A stretch of 64,000 bases of DNA. Source: Candidatus Krumholzibacteriia bacterium (GTDB lineage: Bacteria; Krumholzibacteriota; Krumholzibacteriia; G020349025). The notes under the pieces are model-generated. The model was not told the origin of the DNA and did no database searches. It saw only the letters and a program-made list of their open reading frames with translations. The first letter of the stretch is position 1, and the number at the start of each line of letters is the position of its first letter. Below are positions 29,402 to 37,327 of this stretch, in pieces. The stretch covers positions 165,473 to 229,472 of the forward strand of contig DASRJW010000101.1 in the NCBI GenBank assembly GCA_035649275.1, in the 5' to 3' direction. A program made the translations under genes and the position numbers.

Positions 29402-31923
29402 CGGCGCCTCCGCGGCCGGCGCCGCCGCAGCACGTCACCATCTTCTTCGTCGTCGTCCGCCAGGCCCTGGGTCGGGGGCCGCCCGCTCACGGTGTCGCTC
29501 GCCTCGACGTATTCCTTGATCTCCTCGGCCAGCTCGGTGAGGGCGCCGTCCACGATGCCGTGCACCGTGTCGCGTTCGTACCCGCTCTTCGTCCGCCGTC
29601 CGGCCTTGACACCAGTGAGGATCTCCAGGCCCTGGTCGACGCTGCGCACCGCATGGAGGTGGAACTTGCCGGCTCGCACCGCCGCCACCACGTCCTTGCG
29701 CAGCATGAGTTCCGGCGCGTTCGTCCCCGGGAAGATCACGCCCTGGGTGCCGGTGAGCCCCCGCGCCTTGCAGGTGTCGAAGAAACCTTCGATCTTCTCG
29801 TTGATGCCGCCGATGGGCTGGATCTCGCCCTTCTGATTGATGGATCCCGTCACCGCCAGATCCTGCCGGAGCGGCAGTCGGGCGATGGCGGAAATCAGGG
29901 CGAAGAGCTCCGCCGCCGAGGCGCTGTCGCCGTCCACGCCACCGTAGGACTGCTCGAAAGCGATGCTCGCCGAGAGCGTGAGCGGCCGTTGCTGGGCGTA
30001 CTTGCCGCGCAGATACCCCGCCAGGATGAGCATCCCTTTGTCGTGGGTCGAGCCGGAGAGGTTCGATTCCCGTTCGATGTTGATGATTCCCGACCTCCCC
30101 ATGGAGACCTCGCTGGTGAGACGCGACGGCCGCCCGAAGGTGTAGTCCCCGAGGTCGAACACGGTGAGGCCGTTCAACTGGCCGATCTTCTTGCCCCGCA
30201 GGTCCAGGAGTAGGGCGCCCTCGTTGATGGAGCGCTGCACCCGCTCTTCCAGCAGGTTCACCCGCTGCACGCGCTGCTGCAGGGCCTGGTCCACGTGCGC
30301 CACACCGATGGTGCGGCTCCGGTTCTTCTTCGCCCAGTAATGCGCCTCCCGCGCCACATCGGCGATGTCGCTGAAGCGGGTGCTGAGCCGGTCCTGCCGG
30401 CCGGCGAAGCGCGCCCCGAATTCCAGAATGCCGGCGACGCCGCTCCCATCGAAGGGCAGCAGGTTCTCGCTCTCCGCCAGGGTGGCGAGAAAGCGGGCGT
30501 ACTGTTGCATGCTGCGCCGCGTCCTGGGCATGGAAGAGTCGAAGTCCGCCTTCACCTTGAAGATCTTGCGGAACTCGTCGTCGTAGGCGTGCAGCATGCT
30601 GTAGGTGAGGACGTCGCCGATGACCACCACCTTGACGTCCAAGGTCACCGGCTCCGGCTTGAGAGCCGAGGCGGCGATCAAGGGCGACTCGGGAGGATGG
30701 ATCTCGGCCTTGCGATTCTTGAGCGTGCGCTTGAGCAGCGGCCACAGGCCGGGCTCACCGACGTCGTGCAAGTTGAAGACCAGGTAACCGCCGTGCGCCC
30801 GCAGCAGGCTGCCGGCGCTGATGCGGGTGAAATCCGAGCGCCAACCGCCGCTGCGGAGCGGCACGAAGTCCACGCCACCGAAGAGGTTGCGGAGCGTCGG
30901 CGACGACTCGATGACCACCGGCGGGCCCTTGGACTCCGCGTGGTCCACCACCAGGTTCACCTCGTACTCCCGGAGCCGCGGCGTCGGGCCGGTGTCCTCG
31001 TCGCCCGAACCTTCCTGCGCGGCGCGGGCGAACTTGGCGAGGGAATCGAGGATGTGCTCCTGCACCGCGGCGAGATAGGCGAGCAGGCGCGGCAGCTTGG
31101 CATACTTCTCCTGCAGTTCCTTGAGCGGGTCGCGGACGACGAGGGTGGCGAAGTGACGGTCCAGCTTGCGCAGCGATTCGCCGAGCTCCTTCTCGATGCG
31201 CCGCCCCTCCTGCAAGACGCTCTGCAGACCGACCGTGAGCTTCTCGTACTTCCCGCGCAGGGTCTTGAGCTCGTCGCGGCCGAAGCGGCCCTCGTCAGCC
31301 ATGTCCTTGAGCCGCTCCATGGGCAGCGGCTCGCCCGCCACCAAGGCGTGCAGCTCCGCGTGGGTGAGCGCGCCCATCTGGATCTGCACGATGCGGAAGC
31401 CCTCTTTCTCGACCCGCCCCTCGAACTCCTTGAACGCCGCGCGACCGCGCTCCTTGAAGACCTCCAACGTCCGCCGGTGGCGCGTCTGGTAGGCCTCGCT
31501 TTCGAAGACTTCCGGCAGGCTGCGCCGGACGAACTCCATCAGGTCGCGCATGTCCTGGCGCAGCATGCGGCCGGTGCCGGCGGGAAGTTGCAAGGCCCAC
31601 GGCTCTTCCGGTCGCTCGAAGTTGTGGACGTAGCAGAGATCGGGCGGCACCGGGCCGGTCACGTGCAGCTCTTCGAAGAGCCGGCAGATCGTCGTCGTCT
31701 TGCCCGTGCCCGTGAGGCCGACGACGAAGATGTTGTACCCCGGGCTTTGGATCTCGAGTCCCAAGCGCAGCGCCGCCAGGGCCTTGGGCTGGCCGTAGAT
31801 CTCCGGCCGGGTCGGGAGCGCGCGGGTGTCGCGGAAACCGAGCTGGCGCGGCGCACAGGTCCAGCGCAGCTTGGCGGCAGGCAGCTCGGGGTGACGCCGG
31901 GCTCTCTTCAAGCGTGGTTCCAT
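29398..31923 (-). CDS. Lon-related ATP-dependent protease
   Basis: 841 residues. An N-terminal AAA-type ATPase has Walker A GLTGTGKTT (about 69-77). It is interrupted by a long helical/coiled-coil insertion (about 140-300). The C-terminal Lon-type peptidase has the catalytic dyad: Ser667 in VDGDSASAAE and Lys in GGINEKIEGFF about 43 residues later. This arrangement matches the large Lon-like proteins related to E. coli YcbZ rather than classical Lon. The C-terminus ends in an unusual run of Arg (RRRRPRRRR). ATG 31923 is chosen because the conserved region begins shortly after it. ATG 31989 is possible, but neither start has a good Shine-Dalgarno. Confidence 0.9.
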   Translation of the reverse strand: MEPRLKRARRHPELPAAKLRWTCAPRQLGFRDTRALPTRPEIYGQPKALAALRLGLEIQSPGYNIFVVGLTGTGKTTTICRLFEELHVTGPVPPDLCYVHNFERPEEPWALQLPAGTGRMLRQDMRDLMEFVRRSLPEVFESEAYQTRHRRTLEVFKERGRAAFKEFEGRVEKEGFRIVQIQMGALTHAELHALVAGEPLPMERLKDMADEGRFGRDELKTLRGKYEKLTVGLQSVLQEGRRIEKELGESLRKLDRHFATLVVRDPLKELQEKYAKLPRLLAYLAAVQEHILDSLAKFARAAQEGSGDEDTGPTPRLREYEVNLVVDHAESKGPPVVIESSPTLRNLFGGVDFVPLRSGGWRSDFTRISAGSLLRAHGGYLVFNLHDVGEPGLWPLLKRTLKNRKAEIHPPESPLIAASALKPEPVTLDVKVVVIGDVLTYSMLHAYDDEFRKIFKVKADFDSSMPRTRRSMQQYARFLATLAESENLLPFDGSGVAGILEFGARFAGRQDRLSTRFSDIADVAREAHYWAKKNRSRTIGVAHVDQALQQRVQRVNLLEERVQRSINEGALLLDLRGKKIGQLNGLTVFDLGDYTFGRPSRLTSEVSMGRSGIINIERESNLSGSTHDKGMLILAGYLRGKYAQQRPLTLSASIAFEQSYGGVDGDSASAAELFALISAIARLPLRQDLAVTGSINQKGEIQPIGGINEKIEGFFDTCKARGLTGTQGVIFPGTNAPELMLRKDVVAAVRAGKFHLHAVRSVDQGLEILTGVKAGRRTKSGYERDTVHGIVDGALTELAEEIKEYVEASDTVSGRPPTQGLADDDEEDGDVLRRRRPRRRR

Positions 31924-32015
31924 CGGATCCAGCGGCCGAGGAGGCCCGAGCCGAGCGCGGCTACGGCGATCGCCGACGCACGCCGGCATGTTGGAGAAAG
32001 AGCAGGCGATCGAGT

Positions 32016-32102
32016 TGGTGCCGAAGGCGGGACTCGAACCCGCACGAGGTTTCCCTCACTGCGCCCTGAACGCAGCGCGTCTGCCAGTTCCACCACTTCG
32101 GC
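32016..32102 (-). tRNA. tRNA-Leu (anticodon CAG)
   Basis: Minus strand, 87 nt including an encoded CCA. The acceptor stem is GCCGAAG/CTTCGGC. The anticodon arm is CTGCG-TTCAGGG-CGCAG, giving anticodon CAG, and there is a long variable arm as expected for Leu. The T arm contains GGTTCGAGTCC. Confidence 0.96.
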
Positions 32103-32172
32103 ACCCGGAACATCGCGGCCCGCGGACGGCGCCGGACAGGAACGAACCTCTTGCATCCGGGGCGTGCGGCGG

Positions 32173-32202
32173 ATTCTACGGAACCCCCGGGAAGGGTGTC
32201 AA
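32173..32202 (-). promoter_or_regulatory. Strong sigma-70 promoter for tRNA-Leu (TTGACA-18-TAGAAT)
   Basis: On the minus strand, perfect -35 TTGACA (32202-32197), 18-nt spacer, -10 TAGAAT (32178-32173). The 5' end of the tRNA is about 64 nt beyond the predicted start. Confidence 0.8.
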
Positions 32203-32258
32203 CGACCCACACAGCAACGCATCGCGCAGCGCCGCTTCGGGTTGCACCGTTCGGCCGC

Positions 32259-32287
32259 TTGCCGGCCGCGCCGCGGCCTGCTACGTT
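32259..32287 (+). promoter_or_regulatory. Promoter for smpB operon (TTGCCG-17-TACGTT)
   Basis: TTGCCG at 32259-32264 and TACGTT at 32282-32287, 17 nt apart; the -10 is extended (TGCTACGTT). GTG follows 33 nt later. Diverges from the tRNA-Leu promoter. Confidence 0.65.
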
Positions 32288-32319
32288 GCCGGTGCCGGCG
32301 AGAACAACCGAGGGGTGCC

Positions 32320-32808
32320 GTGGGCGATACGAACGGCAAGGCGGCCGAACGCGGCATCAAGATCGTCACCACCAACCGCAAGGCCCATTACGACTACCAC
32401 ATCCTCGACCGCATCGAGGCCGGCATCGCCCTCCAGGGCACCGAGGTGAAATCGCTCCGGGCCGGGCGGATCAACCTCAAGGACAGCTACGCCGAGTTCC
32501 GGGATGGCGAGCTCTTCCTGGTGGGTGCGCACATCAGCCCCTACGAGCAGGGGAACCGCTTCAATCACGACCCGGAGCGGGAGCGCAAGCTCCTCCTCCA
32601 CCGGCGCGAGATCCTGCGCTACGGGCTGAAGGCGCGGGAGAAGGGGCTCACCATCGTGCCCCTGCGCGTTTACTTCAAGGACCGCCGGGTCAAGGTGGAG
32701 CTGGCCTTGGTGAAGGGCAAGAAGTCCTACGACAAGCGCGCCGCCATCGCCCAGCGGGAGGCGAAGCGCGACGTCGATCGCGCCTTGAAGGAGGCGAAGC
32801 AGGGATGA
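32320..32808 (+). CDS. smpB: SsrA-binding protein SmpB
   Basis: 162 residues. Binds tmRNA and delivers it to stalled ribosomes for trans-translation. Family features are IKIVTTNRKAHYDYHILD at the N-terminus, GIALQGTEVKSLRAGR, NLKDSYAEF, and the basic C-terminal helix region KKSYDKRAAIAQREAKRDVD that acts in the decoding centre. GTG 32320 has GAGGGG 6 nt upstream and lies just after the promoter; conserved sequence starts a few residues in. The tmRNA gene itself is not in the window. The stop overlaps the amidase ATG. Confidence 0.95.
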   Translation: MGDTNGKAAERGIKIVTTNRKAHYDYHILDRIEAGIALQGTEVKSLRAGRINLKDSYAEFRDGELFLVGAHISPYEQGNRFNHDPERERKLLLHRREILRYGLKAREKGLTIVPLRVYFKDRRVKVELALVKGKKSYDKRAAIAQREAKRDVDRALKEAKQG

Positions 32809-34310
32809 AGCGGGGATGGCAGCTGGCTTGCGCCCTCTTCTGCCTGGCGACGGCCCCGGCCGGGGCCGAAGTCCTGCAGGTGCGCTTCGAGGACGGGCGC
32901 CCCGCCGCCGAGCTCGGCCTCCAGCGTCTGGAAGCTGCGAGCCTCGAATGGTACGTGGCTGCCAACGATGTGGTGCGGGCCCTGGGCCTGGAGCGCTTCT
33001 GGAAGCCCGAGACCGGCAAGCTCGTCATCAAGATCGGCGAGACGAAGCTGCAAGTGACCGTGGACACCCGGCTCGTCGTCGTGGGGGACGACGACGTGCT
33101 GCTCCACCTGCCAGTGCGCTATCGCGCCGGCAGCGTCTACCTGCCGCTCGAATTCCTGGAGACCGTCCTCGCTCCCGCCGCGGGGCCCAGCTGGCACTTC
33201 GATCGCAGTCGACTGCAGCTCACGGTGGGCGGTGGTGGCGCCGATGTGCTCGGCATCGACTACGAGACCGTATCGGGGGATACGGAGGTGCGCTTGCATC
33301 TGGCTCGCTCCTTCCAGCATCGAGTGCAAGCGACCTCGAAGGAGCTCGTGCGCGTCCGCCTCTTCGACGCCGTGGTGAACCCGCTGGCTCTGGTGGGAGA
33401 TGCGCCGGCACCGCTCGTCCGCCGCCTGCGCGCCGAGCAACGCGGCAGTGAAGCGTTGCTCTACCTGGAACTGGACCCCAACGTGGACGGCTTCGATGCC
33501 AGCACCCGGGACGGCGGCCGCACGCTGGTGATCCTGTTGCGGCGCGGGCTGGAGCCCACGCCGCAGCCCGAGTTCAAGCTGCCCGAGACCGCCCAGCGCG
33601 AGAGCTTTCGTCCCGAAGGCGCGGCTCGCCGCGGTTGCAGCGTCCTCCTCCTCGACGCCGGCCATGGCGGCGACGACGCCGGCGTGCGCGGCTCCGGACT
33701 GGTGGAGAAGGACCTGACCTTGGAGCTCGCCAACCGGTTGCGGCCGCAGCTCGAAGCGGCGCTACCGCTCCGCGTCGAGCTCCTGCGCAGCAGCGACCGC
33801 AGCATCACCGACGAAAGACGAGCCGAGCTGGCGAACAAGAGTGGCGGCGACATCCTGGTCAGCCTGCACTGCAACGGCGCCTTCTCTCCGGGAGCGAGTG
33901 GCTTCGAAGTGCTCTTCGTCGGTCCCCACACCGTGGGGAACCGGGCGCAGACGGCGGCGGCGGGGAACTTCCTGCCCTGGCAGAACGCGCAGGGCCCCTA
34001 TGCGACGCGCAGCCAGCAACTGGCCCAGGTGCTACAAACGGAGCTCGGGAAACGCCTGTCGCTACCGAATCGCGGCGCGCGCGAAGCCAACCTGACCTTT
34101 CTCCGCGGCGTCGCTATGCCCGCCGTCGTGGTGGAGGTAGGATTCTTGACCAACGCCGGCGAGGCAGGCACGTTGCAATCGCCGGAGTACGCGACGCAAC
34201 TCGCCGCCGGCATCGCCGCCGCGGTGCAACGCCTCTGCGACCGCTCCGCCGCCGAGGGCGAGCGCATGGGGTGGGTCGACGAGCCGGAGAGCGAGGCGGC
34301 GAAACGCTGA
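32805..34310 (+). CDS. N-acetylmuramoyl-L-alanine amidase (Amidase_3), exported
   Basis: 501 residues, ATGA overlap with smpB. A signal peptide (ALFCLATAPAGAE) is followed by a copper-amine-oxidase-like N domain (about 25-140) and an AMIN-like beta domain (about 145-250). The C-terminal zinc amidase has LLLDAGHGGDDAG (first His), SLHCNGAFSPGASGFEV (second His) and VVVEVGFLTNAGE (catalytic Glu). It cleaves peptidoglycan stem peptides in the periplasm, typically in cell separation. The AMIN domain targets such enzymes to septal or envelope sites in related proteins. Confidence 0.93.
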   Translation: MKRGWQLACALFCLATAPAGAEVLQVRFEDGRPAAELGLQRLEAASLEWYVAANDVVRALGLERFWKPETGKLVIKIGETKLQVTVDTRLVVVGDDDVLLHLPVRYRAGSVYLPLEFLETVLAPAAGPSWHFDRSRLQLTVGGGGADVLGIDYETVSGDTEVRLHLARSFQHRVQATSKELVRVRLFDAVVNPLALVGDAPAPLVRRLRAEQRGSEALLYLELDPNVDGFDASTRDGGRTLVILLRRGLEPTPQPEFKLPETAQRESFRPEGAARRGCSVLLLDAGHGGDDAGVRGSGLVEKDLTLELANRLRPQLEAALPLRVELLRSSDRSITDERRAELANKSGGDILVSLHCNGAFSPGASGFEVLFVGPHTVGNRAQTAAAGNFLPWQNAQGPYATRSQQLAQVLQTELGKRLSLPNRGAREANLTFLRGVAMPAVVVEVGFLTNAGEAGTLQSPEYATQLAAGIAAAVQRLCDRSAAEGERMGWVDEPESEAAKR

Positions 34311-34324
34311 GGGGAGGAAAGGGG

Positions 34325-34933
34325 ATGCAGGGGATGCAAGGGGAAGAGGAAAGGGAGAGGGGAGGACGCAGCCCGGGACAGCGGCGGCTGCTGTTCTGGA
34401 GTTTCGTCGTCGTGCTCTTGGGGGCGGCAGGAGTCCTCCTCTTCTGGCCGCACGGGCCGCTCCAACCGGAGAGGGAGGAAACCAGCACCAGCAGCCCCGA
34501 ACCGGGGAAGGCGGAGCAGGCCCTCCAGCTCTATTTCGCCGATGACGAAGCGCAGAATCTGGTGAGCGAGCGCCGCGCGCTCCCCGAGCGCGCCTCCCTG
34601 GAGGAGAGCGTCGAGGCCGCCATTGCTGCGCTCGTGGCCGGCCCAGAGGAGGAGCACCACAATTCGGTCTTTCCCAAGGAAGCGCGGCTGCTGCAGACCT
34701 ACTACACCGAGTCGACGCGCACCCTCTTCCTCGATTTCAACCACGCCCTGGTGGACCGGCATCCTGGCGGCAGCACGGCGGAGTACCTGACGCTCGGAGC
34801 TCTGGTGCGCACGGTGGCCGCCAACTTCCCGCAGGTGACGCGCCTGCAGATCCTGGTGGACGGCCAGGCCATCGACACGCTGGCAGGACACTTCGACACC
34901 TCGAAACCGATCGAGGTGTCCGACTGGCAGTGA
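34325..34933 (+). CDS. GerMN domain membrane protein
   Basis: 202 residues. A short charged N-terminus is followed by one membrane span (about 21-41) and an extracytoplasmic GerMN domain: [20 protein letters not shown] at the start and [13 protein letters not shown] later. GerMN was named for the Bacillus germination protein GerM but occurs widely outside spore formers. The order gerM-rph-rdgB is the same as in Bacillus subtilis, here preceded by an amidase, which suggests a cell-wall role. The start region is unusually purine-rich (34309-34370), with GGAGG 7 nt before ATG 34325. A second ATG is three codons downstream. Confidence 0.85.
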   Translation: MQGMQGEEERERGGRSPGQRRLLFWSFVVVLLGAAGVLLFWPHGPLQPEREETSTSSPEPGKAEQALQLYFADDEAQNLVSERRALPERASLEESVEAAIAALVAGPEEEHHNSVFPKEARLLQTYYTESTRTLFLDFNHALVDRHPGGSTAEYLTLGALVRTVAANFPQVTRLQILVDGQAIDTLAGHFDTSKPIEVSDWQ

Positions 34934-34968
34934 GGGCGCGGCGAGGCGCCTGCGGCAGGGGAGGACGC

Positions 34969-35682
34969 ATGCAGCGACCGGACGGGCGCGCTCCCAGGGC
35001 GCTCCGCAGCCTCGAGATCCAGCGGGGTTTCCTGCGCAATGCCGAGGGCTCGGCGCTGGTGAAGATGGGGAATACCCACGTGCTCTGCGCCGCGAGCATC
35101 GAGCCGAGCGTGCCGCCGCACCTGCGGGGCTCCGGGACCGGGTGGGTGACGGCGGAATACGCCATGCTCCCGCGCAGCACAAACACGCGCACGGTGCGGG
35201 AAGCCGTGCGCGGGCGCCTCGGCGGGCGCACCCAGGAGATCATGCGCCTCATCGGCCGGAGCCTGCGCGCCGTCGTCGATCTGCGCGCCGTCGGCGAGCG
35301 CACCATCTACCTGGACTGCGACGTCATCGAAGCCGACGGCGGCACGCGTACGGCGGCGGTGAACGGTGCTTGCGTGGCCTTGCACGATGCCTTGAGCCAG
35401 CTGGAGCTGCAAGCGCATCCCATGCGCGAGCTCGTTGGCGCGGTCAGTGTGGGCCTGCATCAGGGTGAACCGCTCCTCGATCTCTGCTACGAGGAAGACG
35501 TCGCCGCCACGGTGGACATGAACGTGATCATGGCGGAGGCGGGCCGCTTCATCGAATTGCAGGGCACCGCCGAAAAAGAACCCTTCGGCATGGACTCCCT
35601 CCTCGCCCTCCTCGATTGCGCCCGCAACGGCATCGCCGAGATCCACGCGGCGCAGCGCCGGGCCCTCGGCAGGCCCGCATGA
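34969..35682 (+). CDS. rph: Ribonuclease PH
   Basis: 237 residues. Phosphorolytic 3'-5' exoribonuclease that trims tRNA 3' ends. Conserved landmarks are [11 protein letters not shown] at the N-terminus, [34 protein letters not shown], and [15 protein letters not shown] with the phosphate-binding Arg. [15 protein letters not shown] and the C-terminal GTAEKEPF also match. ATG 34969 has AGGGGAGGA 5 nt upstream. An in-frame GTG at 34930 overlapping the gerM stop is less likely. The ATGA overlap with rdgB indicates co-transcription. Confidence 0.96.
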   Translation: MQRPDGRAPRALRSLEIQRGFLRNAEGSALVKMGNTHVLCAASIEPSVPPHLRGSGTGWVTAEYAMLPRSTNTRTVREAVRGRLGGRTQEIMRLIGRSLRAVVDLRAVGERTIYLDCDVIEADGGTRTAAVNGACVALHDALSQLELQAHPMRELVGAVSVGLHQGEPLLDLCYEEDVAATVDMNVIMAEAGRFIELQGTAEKEPFGMDSLLALLDCARNGIAEIHAAQRRALGRPA

Positions 35683-36305
35683 GGGTGCTCTGCCTCTCGA
35701 CGCGGAACCACCACAAGCTGGAGGAGGTCGCCGCCATCCTGGAGGCTCTGGGGGTGCGGGCGACGCTGCGAAGCTGCGACGATTTCCCTCACTGTCCGGA
35801 GGTCGTGGAGGACGGCGCGACGCTGGAGGCGAACGCCACGAAGAAGGCGCGGGAGCTCTGCGCCTGCACCGGTCTCGTGACCTTGGCCGACGACACGGGT
35901 CTCGAGGTCGACGCGCTGGGTGGTGCGCCGGGGGTCATCTCGGCGCGCTGGGCCGGTCCTGGCTGCACCTTCGCCGACAACATCGCCAAGCTTCTGCGCG
36001 AGCTCCGCGACGTCCCGGAAGAACGGCGCACCGCGCGCTTCCGCTGTTGCATCGCCCTTGCCAGCCCTGCCACGCCGGGTGAGGTGACGCGGGTCCAGCT
36101 CTTCGAAGGCCGTATCGAGGGCCGCATCACCATGGCCGCCCGTGGTCAGGGTGGCTTCGGCTACGACTCGGTGTTCCTGGTCGAGGGAGAGCGCCGCACT
36201 TTGGCGGAACTTTCATTGGCGGCGAAGAATTCCCTCAGTCACCGGGCCCGCGCCCTGGCCGCGGCGCGGGAGGCGATCGTGCTAGAATTGTCCGCGCGGG
36301 CCTAG
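35679..36305 (+). CDS. rdgB: Non-canonical purine NTP pyrophosphatase (RdgB/HAM1)
   Basis: 208 residues. Hydrolyses ITP, dITP and XTP to protect nucleic acids. [11 protein letters not shown] at the N-terminus is the substrate loop. [18 protein letters not shown] and [18 protein letters not shown] carry the metal-binding acidic residues. Near the C-terminus come [13 protein letters not shown] and [11 protein letters not shown]. All are standard for the family. Its ATG overlaps the rph stop. The pairing with rph is conserved across distant bacteria. Confidence 0.95.
   Translation: MRVLCLSTRNHHKLEEVAAILEALGVRATLRSCDDFPHCPEVVEDGATLEANATKKARELCACTGLVTLADDTGLEVDALGGAPGVISARWAGPGCTFADNIAKLLRELRDVPEERRTARFRCCIALASPATPGEVTRVQLFEGRIEGRITMAARGQGGFGYDSVFLVEGERRTLAELSLAAKNSLSHRARALAAAREAIVLELSARA
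36280..36288 (+). promoter_or_regulatory. Possible extended -10 (TGCTAGAAT) for the selenoprotein gene
   Basis: TG-C-TAGAAT lies inside the last codons of rdgB, about 89 nt before ATG 36377. No -35 is visible. Confidence 0.4.
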
Positions 36306-36376
36306 GTTTTGCAATTGCTCCCTCAGGCCAGCACCCGCCTGCGGCGCCTGACCGACCCCTGGAAAGGACGCCCCTC

Positions 36377-36934
36377 ATGCGACGATTGATTGGTTTGTCC
36401 GCCGCTGGCCTCACGCTCGCGATAGCGCTCGAGGCAGGTGCCATCGGCCCGGGCGATCCAGCTCCGGATTTCAGCCTCCAGGACATCCAGGGGAACTCGA
36501 TTGCCCTTTCCGACTACCCCGGACATGTCGTTCTCCTCGCCCTCATCGGTTACGGCTGAAGCCAGTGTCGGGCGGCCGGTTCGGACGTCGAGCGTATCTG
36601 GCAGGATTTCAAGGGCCCCCGCTTCCAAGCCTTGGCGTTGGACTGCTGGAACGGGACCATCGCAGGGGTGCAAAGCTTCATCGAGTACACGGGTTACACC
36701 ATCCCGGTGCTCCGGAATGCGGGCTACCTCCAATACACAGGCCCCGGCCTCTATGGCATCTACTACGACAACTATGTCGTCATCGACGCCCGGGGAATCG
36801 TGCGCTACACATCCGTGGGGGAAGCGTACGGTCAGAAGGGTCGCTTCGACGACGCCCATCTCCGCGCCGCGATCCAGCAGGCCCTCCCGGTCGAGAGCCA
36901 TACCTGGTCGAAGGTGAAGGCTCTTTATCGTTGA
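36377..36934 (+). CDS. Predicted selenoprotein: exported redoxin with UxxC active site
   Basis: 185 residues when TGA at 36557-36559 (codon 61) is read as selenocysteine. The N-terminus is a signal peptide (RRLIGLSAAGLTLAIALEAG). GDPAPDFSLQDIQGNSIALS and then HVVLLALIGYG follow, the AhpC/TSA-redoxin start. The next codons read U-S-Q-C, exactly where the family has CxxC. The same frame continues without a gap through a normal redoxin second half: SFIEYTGYTIPVLRN with the cis-Pro, then VVIDARGIVRYTSVGEAYG. A bacterial-type SECIS hairpin follows the TGA. GGAAAGGACG precedes the ATG. An ordinary nonsense mutation is possible but would not explain the exact codon position, the spared frame or the hairpin. 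Selenocysteine genes (selA/B/C/D) are not in the window. Confidence 0.88.
36557..36589 (+). promoter_or_regulatory. Predicted bacterial SECIS element after in-frame TGA
   Basis: Taking U of UGA as nucleotide 1, the apical GGU is at 22-24, the same spacing as in E. coli fdhF. The stem pairs G71-C89, G72-U88, C73-G87, G74-C86, then a G-A mismatch (75/85), C76-G84, C77-G83 and possibly G78-C82 (last two digits of the position). The loop is GGUUC or GUU. Confidence 0.78.
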
Positions 36935-36960
36935 GTGGAACGAGCCGCGCGGCCTCGAGC

Positions 36961-36995
36961 GTGGAAGGCAAGACCTCCCGAGGTCTCGCCTCCAC
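36961..36995 (+). terminator. Hairpin after the selenoprotein gene
   Basis: GTGG-a-AGGCAAGACCT and AGGTCTCGCCT-CCAC pair over about 14 bp with one mismatch and one bulge around a CCCG loop. No U-tract. It lies between the stop codon and the tRNA-Pro promoter. Confidence 0.55.
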
Positions 36996-37005
36996 TCCAG
37001 TGCGC

Positions 37006-37034
37006 TTGACCCATCGCATCCCCCCGTCTAGCCT
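37006..37034 (+). promoter_or_regulatory. Sigma-70 promoter for tRNA-Pro (TTGACC-17-TAGCCT)
   Basis: TTGACC at 37006-37011 and TAGCCT at 37029-37034 are separated by 17 nt. The tRNA starts 12 nt after the -10. Confidence 0.75.
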
Positions 37035-37045
37035 CTCGTCCCAGT

Positions 37046-37122
<77 letters not shown>

Positions 37123-37327
37123 CCTCTCCCGTCCGGAATCCCTCGGCTCTCCCCAGGAAAAACCGCCTCTTTTCATGTCCTTTGTTCGCTCCGGAATACG
37201 CTTCCGTTAGTAAGTAGGTAAACGGAGCCAGCGCCGGCCCGACCCAAGGAAGAGGGCCGGCCCCGGATCGCTGGAGTCCGGAACCCCGGTTCAGGATCAA
37301 GGGATCCTGGAGGAGCGAAGGCACGGC
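37123..37327 (+). other. Structured intergenic RNA candidate before the histidine kinase
   Basis: 205 nt between tRNA-Pro and the kinase gene. Three consecutive hairpins can form. TTCCGTT/AACGGAG is at 37202-37227. CCAGCG + CCGGCCC pairs with GGGCCGG + CGCTGG at 37228-37274. CAGGATC/GATCCTG, with loop AAGG, is at 37292-37309. The last one abuts and partly includes the GGAGG before the kinase start. Could be a tRNA transcript terminator array or a 5' leader control element. Confidence 0.4.

Noticed and set aside
34309-34370. Purine-rich GGGGATGCA-type repeat near the gerM start as a mobile or simple-repeat element
   Set aside because: Only two or three imperfect units, explained by a Shine-Dalgarno-rich start region. 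Noted but not called a repeat.
36377-36559. Treating the redoxin gene as a pseudogene or two fragments
   Set aside because: The TGA sits exactly at the first active-site Cys, the frame is intact on both sides, and a SECIS-like hairpin follows at the right distance.
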